From: Bacteroidota bacterium
GTDB lineage: Bacteria; Bacteroidota; Bacteroidia; Cytophagales; Cyclobacteriaceae
Length of the DNA: 64,000 nt
Assembly: GCA_016866385.1 (NCBI GenBank)
Contig: VGMU01000004.1
Coordinates: 1-64,000, forward strand
Direction of reading: 5' to 3'
The notes beneath the pieces were generated by a model, which ran no database searches, had not been told where the DNA came from, and saw nothing but the letters and a program-made list of their open reading frames with translations. Made by a program: the position numbers and the translations under genes. Shown here in pieces: positions 8,700 through 18,287 of the stretch; the stretch's first letter is position 1, and every line of letters starts with the position of its first letter.

Positions 8700-10073
8700 A
8701 TGAAAAAAACCGTTGTCCTCGATATTGTCGCGCTTTCTCCCAGAGTAATTGGAGAACATACCCCATTTCTAAAGAAATGGATCGCAAGCAAGCACCAAGC
8801 GGTGGTGGAGCCCGTGCTTCCAGCAGTGACCTGCTCTGCTCAATCTACTTACCTTACGGGAAAGTGGCCATCTGAAAATGGCATTGTTGGCAACGGCTGG
8901 TACTTCGAAGAGGAATGTGAAATCAAGTTTTGGCGGCAGTCCAACAAGTTGGTACAAGGTGAAAAAGTTTGGGACCTGCTGCGCAAAGAAGACCCTAATT
9001 TTACCGTGGCCAACCTGTTTTGGTGGTACAACATGTACAGCACGGCGGATTTTGCGGTGACCCCAAGGCCTCTCTATCCGGCTGATGGCCGGAAGTTGCC
9101 CGACTGCCATTCCCAACCTATGGAACTGCGGGACCGCCTGCAAGCGGAGTTGGGCCCCTTTCCTCTCTTTAGCTTTTGGGGACCCGCGACGACGATTGCT
9201 TCCAGCCGCTGGATTGCGGAGGCAGCCAAAAAAGTAGACCAGTGGCATAACCCTACATTGAACCTGATTTATTTGCCGCACCTGGACTATTCCTTGCAGA
9301 AGTATGGCATTGACTTCGCCAAGATTGGGAAAGACCTGCGGGAAATTGACGACCTGGCAAAGGACCTGATTACCTACTTTGAAAGTCAAGGAACTCAGGT
9401 GCTGCTCCTTTCCGAATACGGCATTACTTCCGTGTCGAAGCCGATCCATCTCAACCGAATTTTTAGAGAGAAGGGCTGGATTCAAGTGAAAAATGAATTG
9501 GGTTTGGAGACCCTTGATGCAGGTATCTCGAAAGTCTTTGCCGTAGCGGATCATCAGGTCGCCCACGTGCACGTGCAAGATCAGTCCTTACTTGCCGAGG
9601 TGAAAGCCCTCCTTGAAGCGATTCCAGGAGTGGAAAAGGTGTTGGATGCCCAAGGGAAAAAAGACGCGCATTTGGATCATGCCCGTTCAGGGGATTTGGT
9701 GGTCGTAGCGGAGGCCGATTCCTGGTTTACCTACTACTTCTGGCTGGACGATGCCAAAGCCCCCGATTATGCCCGCTGTGTGGATATCCACCGGAAGCCC
9801 GGCTACGATCCGGTGGAACTGATAATGGATCCCTCCATCCCCATTCCCATGCTGAAAGTGGGGACCAAACTCATCAAGAAAAAGCTCGGCTTTCGCTACT
9901 TAATGGATGTGATTCCTTTGGATGCGACTCTTGTTAAGGGAGCACATGGTCGTGTCCCAGAATCGGATTTGGACAAGCCGCTCTTGGTTTGTGAGGCTTC
10001 CTTGACACAAGAAACACGCATCGCTCCCACGTCAGTGTTTGACCTGATCGTAAAGGCAGTACAGGGGAGATAG
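8700..10073 (+). CDS. eboF: EboF: type I phosphodiesterase / nucleotide pyrophosphatase-like protein
   Basis: VEPVLPAVTCSAQSTYLTGKWPSENGIVGNGWYF, HLDYSLQKYG, LLSEYGIT; last gene of the six-gene run. Confidence 0.87.
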   Translation: MKKTVVLDIVALSPRVIGEHTPFLKKWIASKHQAVVEPVLPAVTCSAQSTYLTGKWPSENGIVGNGWYFEEECEIKFWRQSNKLVQGEKVWDLLRKEDPNFTVANLFWWYNMYSTADFAVTPRPLYPADGRKLPDCHSQPMELRDRLQAELGPFPLFSFWGPATTIASSRWIAEAAKKVDQWHNPTLNLIYLPHLDYSLQKYGIDFAKIGKDLREIDDLAKDLITYFESQGTQVLLLSEYGITSVSKPIHLNRIFREKGWIQVKNELGLETLDAGISKVFAVADHQVAHVHVQDQSLLAEVKALLEAIPGVEKVLDAQGKKDAHLDHARSGDLVVVAEADSWFTYYFWLDDAKAPDYARCVDIHRKPGYDPVELIMDPSIPIPMLKVGTKLIKKKLGFRYLMDVIPLDATLVKGAHGRVPESDLDKPLLVCEASLTQETRIAPTSVFDLIVKAVQGR

Positions 10074-10091
10074 AACTAAATAAAGAAGTTC

Positions 10092-10709
10092 TTACCCCGT
10101 TTTCTCCATCAAAAATACCCCCATCTCCCGTTGTCCATAGACTAGGACCGTCTTGGGGGCTTCGAGAAATCGGAATCCCAGGCGTTCCAGTTGCTGCAGC
10201 CCTTCAGGCAGCAATACATAGCGTTCGGATCCGTCTGGTAGGGCGTACCGACCTTCGCCTAAGTCCTGACTGTCTTCCAGGAGGTTGCCAAAACCGGTAC
10301 ACATCCGCACCCAGAAAATTCCTCCGGGCTTCAGTACCCGATGGATTTCAGCGATCATCTTCCAAAAATGGGTATGCCTCTCTGCAAAGTGGAGTACGGC
10401 CGAACTGAGGACCGCATCAAATGCCGCTGCATGAAAAGGGATGGCAGCACCATCGCCCACTTGAAAGCGGTGGATGTCTGTTTCAGGATTTAGTGATTTG
10501 GCCAGGTAGCGGCAATATTGGATAGCGACCTCATTCGGATCGATGCCAAAAATGGAATAGTTTTTTTGCAGGAAATACACGGCATTTCGACCCTCTCCAC
10601 AGCCCACATCCAAGATTTTCATGTCCTTGGTAAATCGACCTTTGAGGAGTTGGTCTAGCAGGTAGTTATCCACATTACCTAGAAGGCCGTTGAGTTCATC
10701 GATTTCCAT
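10092..10709 (-). CDS. Class I SAM-dependent methyltransferase
   Basis: MKILDVGCGEGRNAVYFLQKNYSIFGIDPNE; AFDAVLSSAVLHF; HRVLKPGG. Confidence 0.88.
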   Translation of the reverse strand: MEIDELNGLLGNVDNYLLDQLLKGRFTKDMKILDVGCGEGRNAVYFLQKNYSIFGIDPNEVAIQYCRYLAKSLNPETDIHRFQVGDGAAIPFHAAAFDAVLSSAVLHFAERHTHFWKMIAEIHRVLKPGGIFWVRMCTGFGNLLEDSQDLGEGRYALPDGSERYVLLPEGLQQLERLGFRFLEAPKTVLVYGQREMGVFLMEKTG

Positions 10710-11598
10710 CTTCCAATAGGTCTAGGGCAGCAATAGCTTTGATTCGCCCCACTTCTATCAACTCCGCAGCACGGTGAAATTCCAGGGTTCCAGCTTGTTT
10801 ACGAGAGACCTTAATCTGAACGTCTACGGGATAGTTTTCAAGAAGTAGTTGGCAATACCGGTCTTGTAGCAGGTCAAAAGATCGGGTGACGAGCTCCAAT
10901 GCCGAATAGCTGCGCTGGTTTTCTTTCTTTTTTTCTTCTGGAAAATAGGCCTTCACTTTGCCTTGATACTCCTTTACCCAACTGGGTAGTGCAAGTCCTT
11001 GGGGCTTGCTCGCGGGTTTAGTAGGGAGTTCCAAGTAATGTTCATCCAAGCCATTGGTGTCTACCACTACTACTTTATGGGCATGTGGATCAGAAATTAA
11101 GGAAATGGGCACGGGGTTGAGGACTCCTCCATCGATAAAGTGCCTTTTTTCCACTTTGGCAGGTAAAAAAACCGAAGGAATGCTCCCTGAGGCGCGGATA
11201 GCTGTATATAAACTCCCTTGCCTAAAAACCTGTTCTTTTCCTGAATTCACATCCACGGCATTGCATGAAAATGGCAAGAGCAGGTCTTCTATGTTTTGAT
11301 CGGGAATGACTTTTTTCAAGGCTTGAAATACCTTTTCCCCTTTGATAAACCCTCTGCTAGAAAAAGTAAAATCCATCAAGGAAAAGACATCCAATCGGTC
11401 CAAATGGCAAATCCAATCTTTAAATTCATGAAGCTTTCCAGCCGCATACATGCCTCCCACTAGGGCTCCTGCTGAGCAGCCTGCGATTTCGGCAATCGTA
11501 TAGCCTCTGCGCTCCAACTCTTCGATCACCCCCACATGCGCCAATCCCCTCGCTCCACCGCTACTCAATACCAATGAAACTGTTTTGTTTTTTGACAT
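10696..11598 (-). CDS. Patatin-like phospholipase family protein
   Basis: VLSSGGARGLAHVGVIEELE and GCSAGALVGGMYA (GxSxG); DGG motif FIDGGVLNPVP. ATG at 11598 (MSKNKTVSLV) preferred over 11640. Confidence 0.88.
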   Translation of the reverse strand: MSKNKTVSLVLSSGGARGLAHVGVIEELERRGYTIAEIAGCSAGALVGGMYAAGKLHEFKDWICHLDRLDVFSLMDFTFSSRGFIKGEKVFQALKKVIPDQNIEDLLLPFSCNAVDVNSGKEQVFRQGSLYTAIRASGSIPSVFLPAKVEKRHFIDGGVLNPVPISLISDPHAHKVVVVDTNGLDEHYLELPTKPASKPQGLALPSWVKEYQGKVKAYFPEEKKKENQRSYSALELVTRSFDLLQDRYCQLLLENYPVDVQIKVSRKQAGTLEFHRAAELIEVGRIKAIAALDLLEDGNR

Positions 11599-11658
11599 AT
11601 ATTTAGGGTACAATTTGCTTCCAACCCCTGAACACATCACCCAACGAAACTAAGCATT

Positions 11659-12081
11659 ATGTCTGAATTAAAACCCTTTCACCTCGCTTTTCCTATCCGT
11701 GACATCGAAGAAACCCGCCTGTTTTATGGGGATCTGCTGGGTTGTGACATTGGCCGCAGCACCGACAAGTGGATTGATTTCAACTTCTTTGGTCACCAGC
11801 TGTCTGCTCACATCAAGCCGGATGAACTTGCTAACGCCAAAACAAACGAGGTGGATGGAAAAAATGTTCCTGTGCGTCACTTTGGGGCTATTCTCGGTTG
11901 GGAGGAATGGCATGACCTTGCGGACAAGCTTAAAGCCCAGGGCATTGAATTTGTCATTGAGCCCTACATTCGATTCAAGGGGGAGGTAGGAGAACAGGCC
12001 ACCATGTTTTTCTTGGATCCTTGCGGCAATGCCTTAGAATTTAAGTCTTTTCAAGATCCATCACAGATTTTTGCGAAGTAA
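11659..12081 (+). CDS. VOC-family (glyoxalase/dioxygenase-like) protein
   Basis: [41 protein letters not shown]. Confidence 0.87.
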   Translation: MSELKPFHLAFPIRDIEETRLFYGDLLGCDIGRSTDKWIDFNFFGHQLSAHIKPDELANAKTNEVDGKNVPVRHFGAILGWEEWHDLADKLKAQGIEFVIEPYIRFKGEVGEQATMFFLDPCGNALEFKSFQDPSQIFAK

Positions 12082-12086
12082 TTCCC

Positions 12087-13151
12087 TTGAACGCACTGTC
12101 CCTATCCGCTCGCCTTGGTAAAAAGCTCCTGCTAGAAGGAAAAGAATACCTTTTCTTCAACGGGACCTCTTACCTAGGCTTGGATGGCTTGGAAAGTTAT
12201 AGGTGGATGGTGGAAAGCAATGTACAGAAGTGGGGGATGCATCATGGGTTAAGTCGAACCAACAATGTTCGACTTTCGGTTTACGAGACCTTTGAGGATT
12301 TTTTTTCAGCTCAGGCTGGGGCTGAGCGTGCTGCACTTTTCAGTTCCGGCTACTTGGCAGGGATCGCTGCTTGCCAATACCTTTTTCCCAAAGTAGATCA
12401 ATGCTGGACTGCACCAGATGCGCATCCTGCAATCTTGCCCTCTGGTGTACAAGCTGATTCCTCGCTGAGTTTTTCCCAATGGACAAATTCCTGCTTGGAG
12501 CGCGCTTCGCGATTGCCTTCACAGCAAATTCTGATCCTTGGCAATGCGGTAGATCCCCTTAAAGCAGAAATTCATCCCTTCGACTGGGTCTTGGCTATTG
12601 CTGAGAAACATGAAGTAACTTTGCTCATTGACGATAGCCATGCCTTCGGGGTTCTGGGAAATGGTCTTTACGGTACCTATTCCCAATGGAAGCACAAAAG
12701 CATTCAACTCTTGGTATCTGGTTCCTTGGGAAAAGGCTTGGCCACGCCTGGAGGAATAGTCCTGGGATCGGAAGACATGATACAGGGGATTAAATCCCAA
12801 TCCATTTTTGCAGGAGCATCTCCCCCTTCCCCGGCCTTGATTCAAAGTTTGATGGATGCACAGGATCTCCTACATCAGCAACAGAGAAAATTGAAGGAGC
12901 TGATCTCCTTTTTTTACCAACAGAGTAGTCAGCTGTCCCAAATCAGGGGTAACCAAAACTTTCCTGTATTCGTGTACTCTTCGGATGCGTGGACAGAAAA
13001 ATTGCAAGAGCAGGGCTACATCACCTCTTCTTTTTCTTATCCTACTTCCAAGAGCCCCAAAGTCAATCGAATCGTACTCTCGGCGAGTCATTCCCAGGAA
13101 GAGCTAAGTGCTTTACTCCAAATTTTAACCCATCTCGCAGCCTCCTTATGA
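12087..13151 (+). CDS. PLP-dependent fold-type I enzyme, alpha-oxoamine synthase / AONS-like (TTG start)
   Basis: FFNGTSYLGLDGL, APDAHPAIL, LLIDDSHAFGVLGNGLYG, GSLGKGLATPGG (PLP lysine). Starts TTG at 12087, 5 bp after the VOC gene. Confidence 0.8.
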   Translation: MNALSLSARLGKKLLLEGKEYLFFNGTSYLGLDGLESYRWMVESNVQKWGMHHGLSRTNNVRLSVYETFEDFFSAQAGAERAALFSSGYLAGIAACQYLFPKVDQCWTAPDAHPAILPSGVQADSSLSFSQWTNSCLERASRLPSQQILILGNAVDPLKAEIHPFDWVLAIAEKHEVTLLIDDSHAFGVLGNGLYGTYSQWKHKSIQLLVSGSLGKGLATPGGIVLGSEDMIQGIKSQSIFAGASPPSPALIQSLMDAQDLLHQQQRKLKELISFFYQQSSQLSQIRGNQNFPVFVYSSDAWTEKLQEQGYITSSFSYPTSKSPKVNRIVLSASHSQEELSALLQILTHLAASL

Positions 13152-14380
13152 AGAAGTACTTGATATCCCTGCTAGCATCCATCCTTATTTCAGCGTGTAA
13201 TTCGGAGCCCCCAGTGCCTTTTGTGGAGGGATTGGAAGAGTACCCTACATTGCAAAAGGTCCTTGCAGATACCGCTAAATACCAGGTCCAAATTCTCTAC
13301 ACGCAGATCGACCGCAACGAGCATGGGAATCCCCTCTTTACTACCTACTCCTTCAATGTAAATGATTCTCGATATTTCTATCCAGCTTCCACGGTAAAGT
13401 TGCCCATTGCGCTGCTGGCATTGGAATGGTTGGAGGAGCAAGAGGGGAAAGGATTGACTTTGGAAACGACCATGCTGACCGACTCGGTACGCCCATCCCA
13501 ACTCCCTGCATGGAGCGATTCAAGTGCTGAAAATGGCCTACCCAGCATCGGGCATTACATCAAAAAAATACTGCTTGTCTCCGATAACGATGCCTCCAAT
13601 CGCCTGTATGAATTGCTAGGGATGGATTATATCAACCAAAAATTGAAGGAAAAGGGGCTTGGGAATTCGGTGATTACCCAGCGCTTGAGTTTTCCCATTT
13701 CTCCGGAGGAAAACCGTCAATTTAACCCCATTCGATTTGTGGATACCGCTGGAAAGACCCTTCTGGAAATTCCTGCTAGACAAGCCGATAGTGCCTATGT
13801 GGTACCTGGCTACCCGAAGTTGGGCCGGGCCTACTATAGAAATGACACCTTAATGCAGGGGGGGATGGACTTTTCTTACAAGAATAAATTTTCCCTTGCC
13901 GACTTTCATGGGGTGGTGCAGCGGACAATCTTTCCTGAAGCCTTTGTTGGTATAGAGAGGTTTAATCTAAATGAGGAGCACCGAAATTTTGTGCTCAAAT
14001 ATATGAGTATGCTACCAAGAGAAAGTGACTTCCCTAGGTACGATACTGCCGAATTTTACGACAGCTATTCCAAGTTTGTCAAGTTTGGAACAGACAAAGC
14101 TCCGATTCCAACCCGCTTCCGATTGTTCAACAAAACCGGATGGTCTTACGGGCACCTGATTGATGGTGGCTACTTTGTGGATTTTGAGACCGGTGTGGAG
14201 TTTTTCGTCTCTGCAATTATCTATGTCAATGAAGATCAAATTCTCAACGACGATCAATACGAGACGGAAGAGGTGAGTTTACCCTTCTTTGCAGAATTGG
14301 GAGAGTATTTGTACCAACGGGAATTGAAAAGAAAGAAACAGCTCCTACCGGATTTGAGTAAATTCAAGATGGGCTGGTGA
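13148..14380 (+). CDS. Serine hydrolase, class A beta-lactamase-like fold, predicted lipoprotein
   Basis: MKKYLISLLASILISACNSE lipobox; SxxK in YPASTVKLPIALLALEW; SDN in LLVSDNDASNRLYELLG; KTG in NKTGWSYG. ATG 13148 overlaps the upstream stop by 4 nt; the 12989 start in the track is upstream read-through. Confidence 0.82.
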   Translation: MKKYLISLLASILISACNSEPPVPFVEGLEEYPTLQKVLADTAKYQVQILYTQIDRNEHGNPLFTTYSFNVNDSRYFYPASTVKLPIALLALEWLEEQEGKGLTLETTMLTDSVRPSQLPAWSDSSAENGLPSIGHYIKKILLVSDNDASNRLYELLGMDYINQKLKEKGLGNSVITQRLSFPISPEENRQFNPIRFVDTAGKTLLEIPARQADSAYVVPGYPKLGRAYYRNDTLMQGGMDFSYKNKFSLADFHGVVQRTIFPEAFVGIERFNLNEEHRNFVLKYMSMLPRESDFPRYDTAEFYDSYSKFVKFGTDKAPIPTRFRLFNKTGWSYGHLIDGGYFVDFETGVEFFVSAIIYVNEDQILNDDQYETEEVSLPFFAELGEYLYQRELKRKKQLLPDLSKFKMGW

Positions 14381-14414
14381 TTTTTTTATATAGAGTAGGC
14401 CAAACCCATCCTCC

Positions 14415-15833
14415 TTAGTAAACGGTTTCAGCACCTATGAGCGCCACCATGGGCCTGGGGTAATTTTGGAAGGCAAAGGAGCGAACTTCCCAGGGTTGAT
14501 GCACATCAAACCCCGCGATGGACCGTAATTCTGGGATCCAGAGCCGTACAAAGTCTCCATTTCGGTCATATGTTTTTGCTTGACGAAGGATATTGAAGTA
14601 GCGATTTTCTCTGGGATCGTTGCCAACCCCAGCCACATACATCCAGTTGCCCCAGTTGGAGCAGGGATCATAGTCTATCAATTGGCTTTCAAAGTAGCTT
14701 GCTCCCCAAGTCCAATCTATTCCCAAATCATTGACCAAGAAGCTTGCAACAAGCTGTCGACCTCTGTTGGACATAAATCCAGTAGCTTGGAGCTCTCGCA
14801 TGTTGGCATCCACAAATGGAACTCCTGTCTTCCCCTCTACCCAGCGCTGAAATTGCGCTTTGTCCCTTCTCCAGGAGTCCATTTGATTTCGGATACCTTT
14901 TCTTAGGAAAATTTTATTCCCGTGCTTTTTGGCTATAAATCGAAAATAATCTCTCCAAATCAACTCAAGTACCAACCAGTAGGTACTTTCATTTTTTATT
15001 CTTTCTTTTTCGTAACGCTTCACTTCTGTGTAAATCGTACGGGGAGAAATACAACCCAAGGCAAGCCAAGGGGAGAATTTGGAACTGTAGTCCATACCTA
15101 TCAATCCATTACGCGTCTCCTTGTAGCTTTTGAGTAGGTCCTTTTCCCAAAAATAGGACTGGAGTCGCCTCCATGCTGCGGATTCTCCTCCACGTATCTC
15201 AATTCCCGAGTGCACCTCTGCCTTGGGGCGATCCAGTCCGTAGCTCTTTAGCGTTGGAGTCCCTGTAGCATACTTGCTTAGGGCTTCCATAGGGTAATTT
15301 ATTGCAGTGGGTCTAGCAAAGGGGGCCCGAACCTTACTTTGCTTTTCTACTTCTTTTCTAAATTGCGTAAATACTTCAGGGAGCTGCTTGATAGGAAAGG
15401 GCAGGTCGTCCTTGTGGTATAAGGTGCTTTGCCAGAAACTTTCACAAGCAATCCCCAAAGAGAACGCTTTCTTTTCTACTTCACGATCCACAGCCCGCTC
15501 TTCGGAAGTGACTTCCTTGGAAAAGAAAATGGCAGAAGCCCGAATTTCTTTTGCAAAAGAAAGCATTACGTCTTCTGGTTTCCCTTGAAGCAGCACTAGA
15601 TCTGCGCCAAGCTCTTGGAAGGAAGTTTTGAGATCTTTTAAGGACTCCAATAAGTAGGAAATGCGGAAATGACCTGTTTTATGAAATCCCAGAGAAGTTT
15701 TTTCCAACATCCTTGGATCCAGACAGTAAACGGGAACTACTTCTCCCCCCTGTTGGATGGCTCTGACCAGGGTCTCGTTATCTTCGAGACGAAGGTCATT
15801 GCGCAGCCATACCACAATTCTAGAGCTCTTCAT
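14415..15833 (-). CDS. Cryptochrome/photolyase family protein, DASH-type
   Basis: RIVVWLRNDLRLEDNETL; LPFPIKQLPEVFTQFRKEVEK; WGNWMYVAGVGNDPRENRYFN. Confidence 0.87.
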   Translation of the reverse strand: MKSSRIVVWLRNDLRLEDNETLVRAIQQGGEVVPVYCLDPRMLEKTSLGFHKTGHFRISYLLESLKDLKTSFQELGADLVLLQGKPEDVMLSFAKEIRASAIFFSKEVTSEERAVDREVEKKAFSLGIACESFWQSTLYHKDDLPFPIKQLPEVFTQFRKEVEKQSKVRAPFARPTAINYPMEALSKYATGTPTLKSYGLDRPKAEVHSGIEIRGGESAAWRRLQSYFWEKDLLKSYKETRNGLIGMDYSSKFSPWLALGCISPRTIYTEVKRYEKERIKNESTYWLVLELIWRDYFRFIAKKHGNKIFLRKGIRNQMDSWRRDKAQFQRWVEGKTGVPFVDANMRELQATGFMSNRGRQLVASFLVNDLGIDWTWGASYFESQLIDYDPCSNWGNWMYVAGVGNDPRENRYFNILRQAKTYDRNGDFVRLWIPELRSIAGFDVHQPWEVRSFAFQNYPRPMVALIGAETVY

Positions 15834-15936
15834 GAGCGACTAACAGACTGTGTAATTAAAGTGTTTGAAAAATTTTGATAAAACTTTTTTCAGAAGTTTT
15901 AAAAATCAAATGATTTTCAGGGCAACTGGAAAAGAC

Positions 15937-18150
15937 CTAAAGGTTCAGCCAATAATTGAGTTTAAATACCAGAGAACGCTGTTTGGGAAGAAAACTTTCG
16001 GGGAAGTAGTTGTCCGTGTACACCAAGAAAAAGTCCGAAACGGGGGCATAGCGCCATTGCAAGCGGGTATTGATATTCAGATTGTCGATTTGACTATTGT
16101 ACTGCACAAAGGTAGTCCAAAACAAAGACTTGGTGAAGGTCAAGTCAAATCGTGGACCGACCAAAACCAAATCTGCATTACGCTGGGGATAGGGCAAGCG
16201 GATTCTTGCGTAGTTGAAATTCATGGAAATATTGGCCAAATACCCTAGGCGCACTCCAGTTTGAGACGTGATGCGCTGAATATTACCCGTAAAATATTCC
16301 CCAAACTCTCCTATCATTCCAAAATTGATCTGTTTTCTTGGATTGGTACGAAACTCCACTAAAAAATTTTGGTAGGAATAATCTGTTCCTGCTGCCAAGG
16401 ATTCACCCCCAGATCGGGTGGGATCAAAATTGGAAAATAAATACACATAACGGTTTCGCTGGGTGATTTCTAATTCTGCCAAGGAATTGAATCGAATCAG
16501 GTATCCAAAATTGATATCTCGATCGGTAGTTCCCAAGGTTTCGTTCCACAATCCTTCAAATTCGACTTTTGGACCATGTCGATTGATGAATTTGGACTTG
16601 GGATAAAATAGGTAAGTAAGGTCTGGGTTGATGCGTTTGAAGTCCGATCGAGGGACAAAACCCACTTCAGGGTTGTAGGATTTTCCCACATCTTGGACGC
16701 TAAAGGTCCAATTCCAGTGTAGGTCATTGTACAAGAGGTAAGCATTGAAGGAATAGGGCTTATCTACTTTTTCGGATTCAAAGGTACGGTGGTAAAATAC
16801 CTTTCCTGTCCATTTTCCATTGGCAGAGTTGAGGTTGTAATCGACTCCCAACAAGCGATTGTATGCCGTCGGATCAAACAGTTGCTGGTACTCGTCTAGG
16901 GCCAAGGATTCTTTGTTGACATAGATCAAGCCAATGTTGGAACGCTCAAACACCTTCCGTTGGAGTGCGAGTACGGTAAAATTTTTGCCTACAATGCCCG
17001 CAGCATCGTCCGAAGCAGTTTGCATATTCATGGCTCCTACTCGCCAGTTCTCGTTCAATTTTCCACTCAGTCGAGCCCCATAAATGATTTTACTTTGCAC
17101 ATTTTGGCCCGTAGCGGAGTCGATGTCCACCCCGATTCTTCTAGAGAAGAAAGGTCGGGATCGAGGCTGCCCAAAACTGTCAAATAGGTCGCCATTTTCA
17201 AGGAAAAATTGTCTCCTTTCGGGAAAGAATATTTCGAATCGGTCTAGATTCGTCACCTGCTGATCCACTTCCACCTGCGAAAAATCTGGGTTGAAGGTCA
17301 AGTCCAGGTTCATGGCTGGTCCGATGCCGATTTTGGCATCGCCGCCGATAGCAGGTCTAAGGGGTTCGCTGCTATTTTCAAGAAAGTTTCTAGACGCTCG
17401 TCCCGCTACATAGGGGATGAGGGAGATGTTGGCCCCTTTTTTCTGCAAGGGTTCTTCAAACACTAATTTGCGAAGAAAGGCCGTGGAAATGATGGAAATA
17501 TTTCTAGGGATAGGCGCCCAGGTAGAGCGCTCACCGGTATGGCTATCCACTCGGTAAAAGTTGACATTCCAATTTTCAGTTCCCTCTTTAAATCGTAGGG
17601 TAGAAAGTGGAATAATTGCTTCTACTTGCCACTGATTATCCAAAATCTTTGCCTCAGAATACCATTTGTTGTCCCAAGCCTGATTGAGGTCGTCAGGACG
17701 AGAGCCCCCATTAGCTAGCAAAGCTTCCCGTTGCACCCCATAAGGGTTTACCCCAAAATGGAAGGCATTGGTACGGTCATTGAAGGTGTCAAAAACGAAA
17801 GTAATCCCATCGTTTTGTTCTCCTCGGTAATCCCTTCGCAAAGAAGTAGACACGTATTTCCGTGGCCCAGTATTTTCCATGATGGCCGCCAAATAGAGGT
17901 TGGTGTCATCAAAAGCAACTTTCACCCGGGTGGGAATTTTACTCTTGGTGGTGTCAGATGGGAAATACTGCATAAAATTGCCATTCCATCCTTCGGCATC
18001 CTTCCAGATGGCTTCATCTAAAATACCGTCCAAGGTGATGGGTTCTTTCAGTTTAAATGCATAGGCATTCTGTTGAGCAGGGGCTTGTGCTTGTGCTTGA
18101 AAAAAACTGCTTACTCCTACTAGGATAAAAAAGAATAAAAAACGTTTCAT
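15937..18150 (-). CDS. DUF5916 outer-membrane protein with N-terminal CBM9-like domain
   Basis: PITLDGILDEAIWKDAEGWNGNFMQYFPSD; RRDYRGEQNDGITFVFDTFNDRTNAFHFGVNPYGVQ; beta-barrel-like C-terminus. ATG at 18150 opens a signal peptide. Confidence 0.85.
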   Translation of the reverse strand: MKRFLFFFILVGVSSFFQAQAQAPAQQNAYAFKLKEPITLDGILDEAIWKDAEGWNGNFMQYFPSDTTKSKIPTRVKVAFDDTNLYLAAIMENTGPRKYVSTSLRRDYRGEQNDGITFVFDTFNDRTNAFHFGVNPYGVQREALLANGGSRPDDLNQAWDNKWYSEAKILDNQWQVEAIIPLSTLRFKEGTENWNVNFYRVDSHTGERSTWAPIPRNISIISTAFLRKLVFEEPLQKKGANISLIPYVAGRASRNFLENSSEPLRPAIGGDAKIGIGPAMNLDLTFNPDFSQVEVDQQVTNLDRFEIFFPERRQFFLENGDLFDSFGQPRSRPFFSRRIGVDIDSATGQNVQSKIIYGARLSGKLNENWRVGAMNMQTASDDAAGIVGKNFTVLALQRKVFERSNIGLIYVNKESLALDEYQQLFDPTAYNRLLGVDYNLNSANGKWTGKVFYHRTFESEKVDKPYSFNAYLLYNDLHWNWTFSVQDVGKSYNPEVGFVPRSDFKRINPDLTYLFYPKSKFINRHGPKVEFEGLWNETLGTTDRDINFGYLIRFNSLAELEITQRNRYVYLFSNFDPTRSGGESLAAGTDYSYQNFLVEFRTNPRKQINFGMIGEFGEYFTGNIQRITSQTGVRLGYLANISMNFNYARIRLPYPQRNADLVLVGPRFDLTFTKSLFWTTFVQYNSQIDNLNINTRLQWRYAPVSDFFLVYTDNYFPESFLPKQRSLVFKLNYWLNL

Positions 18151-18169
18151 AATGGATTTTCCGAGGGTA

Positions 18170-18177
18170 CAAAGATA
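18170..18177 (-). promoter_or_regulatory. Putative -7 box TATCTTTG for the DUF5916 gene
   Basis: Minus strand TATCTTTG (Bacteroidetes TAnnTTTG), ~20 nt upstream of ATG 18150; no convincing -33 seen. Confidence 0.4.
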
Positions 18178-18287
18178 AGGCTTTTGCCTTGGGAGGGTCC
18201 TTGGATTTTTACCAATGGTCAAGTGGACCCTTTCAATGGGGAAATTAGTTTCAAATGCTCAGCCTTGGCTTTTGAAAAAACCCGATT

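Noticed and set aside
8769-9578. 269-aa minus-strand ORF inside eboF
   Set aside because: Shadow ORF antisense to a well-supported gene; no family motif in the translation.
182-10073. Interrupted phosphatase (182-1405) as an additional member of the ebo cluster because EboF is in the same superfamily
   Set aside because: It is separated from eboA by an opposite-strand M28 peptidase gene and a terminator, and it has a signal peptide unlike EboF.
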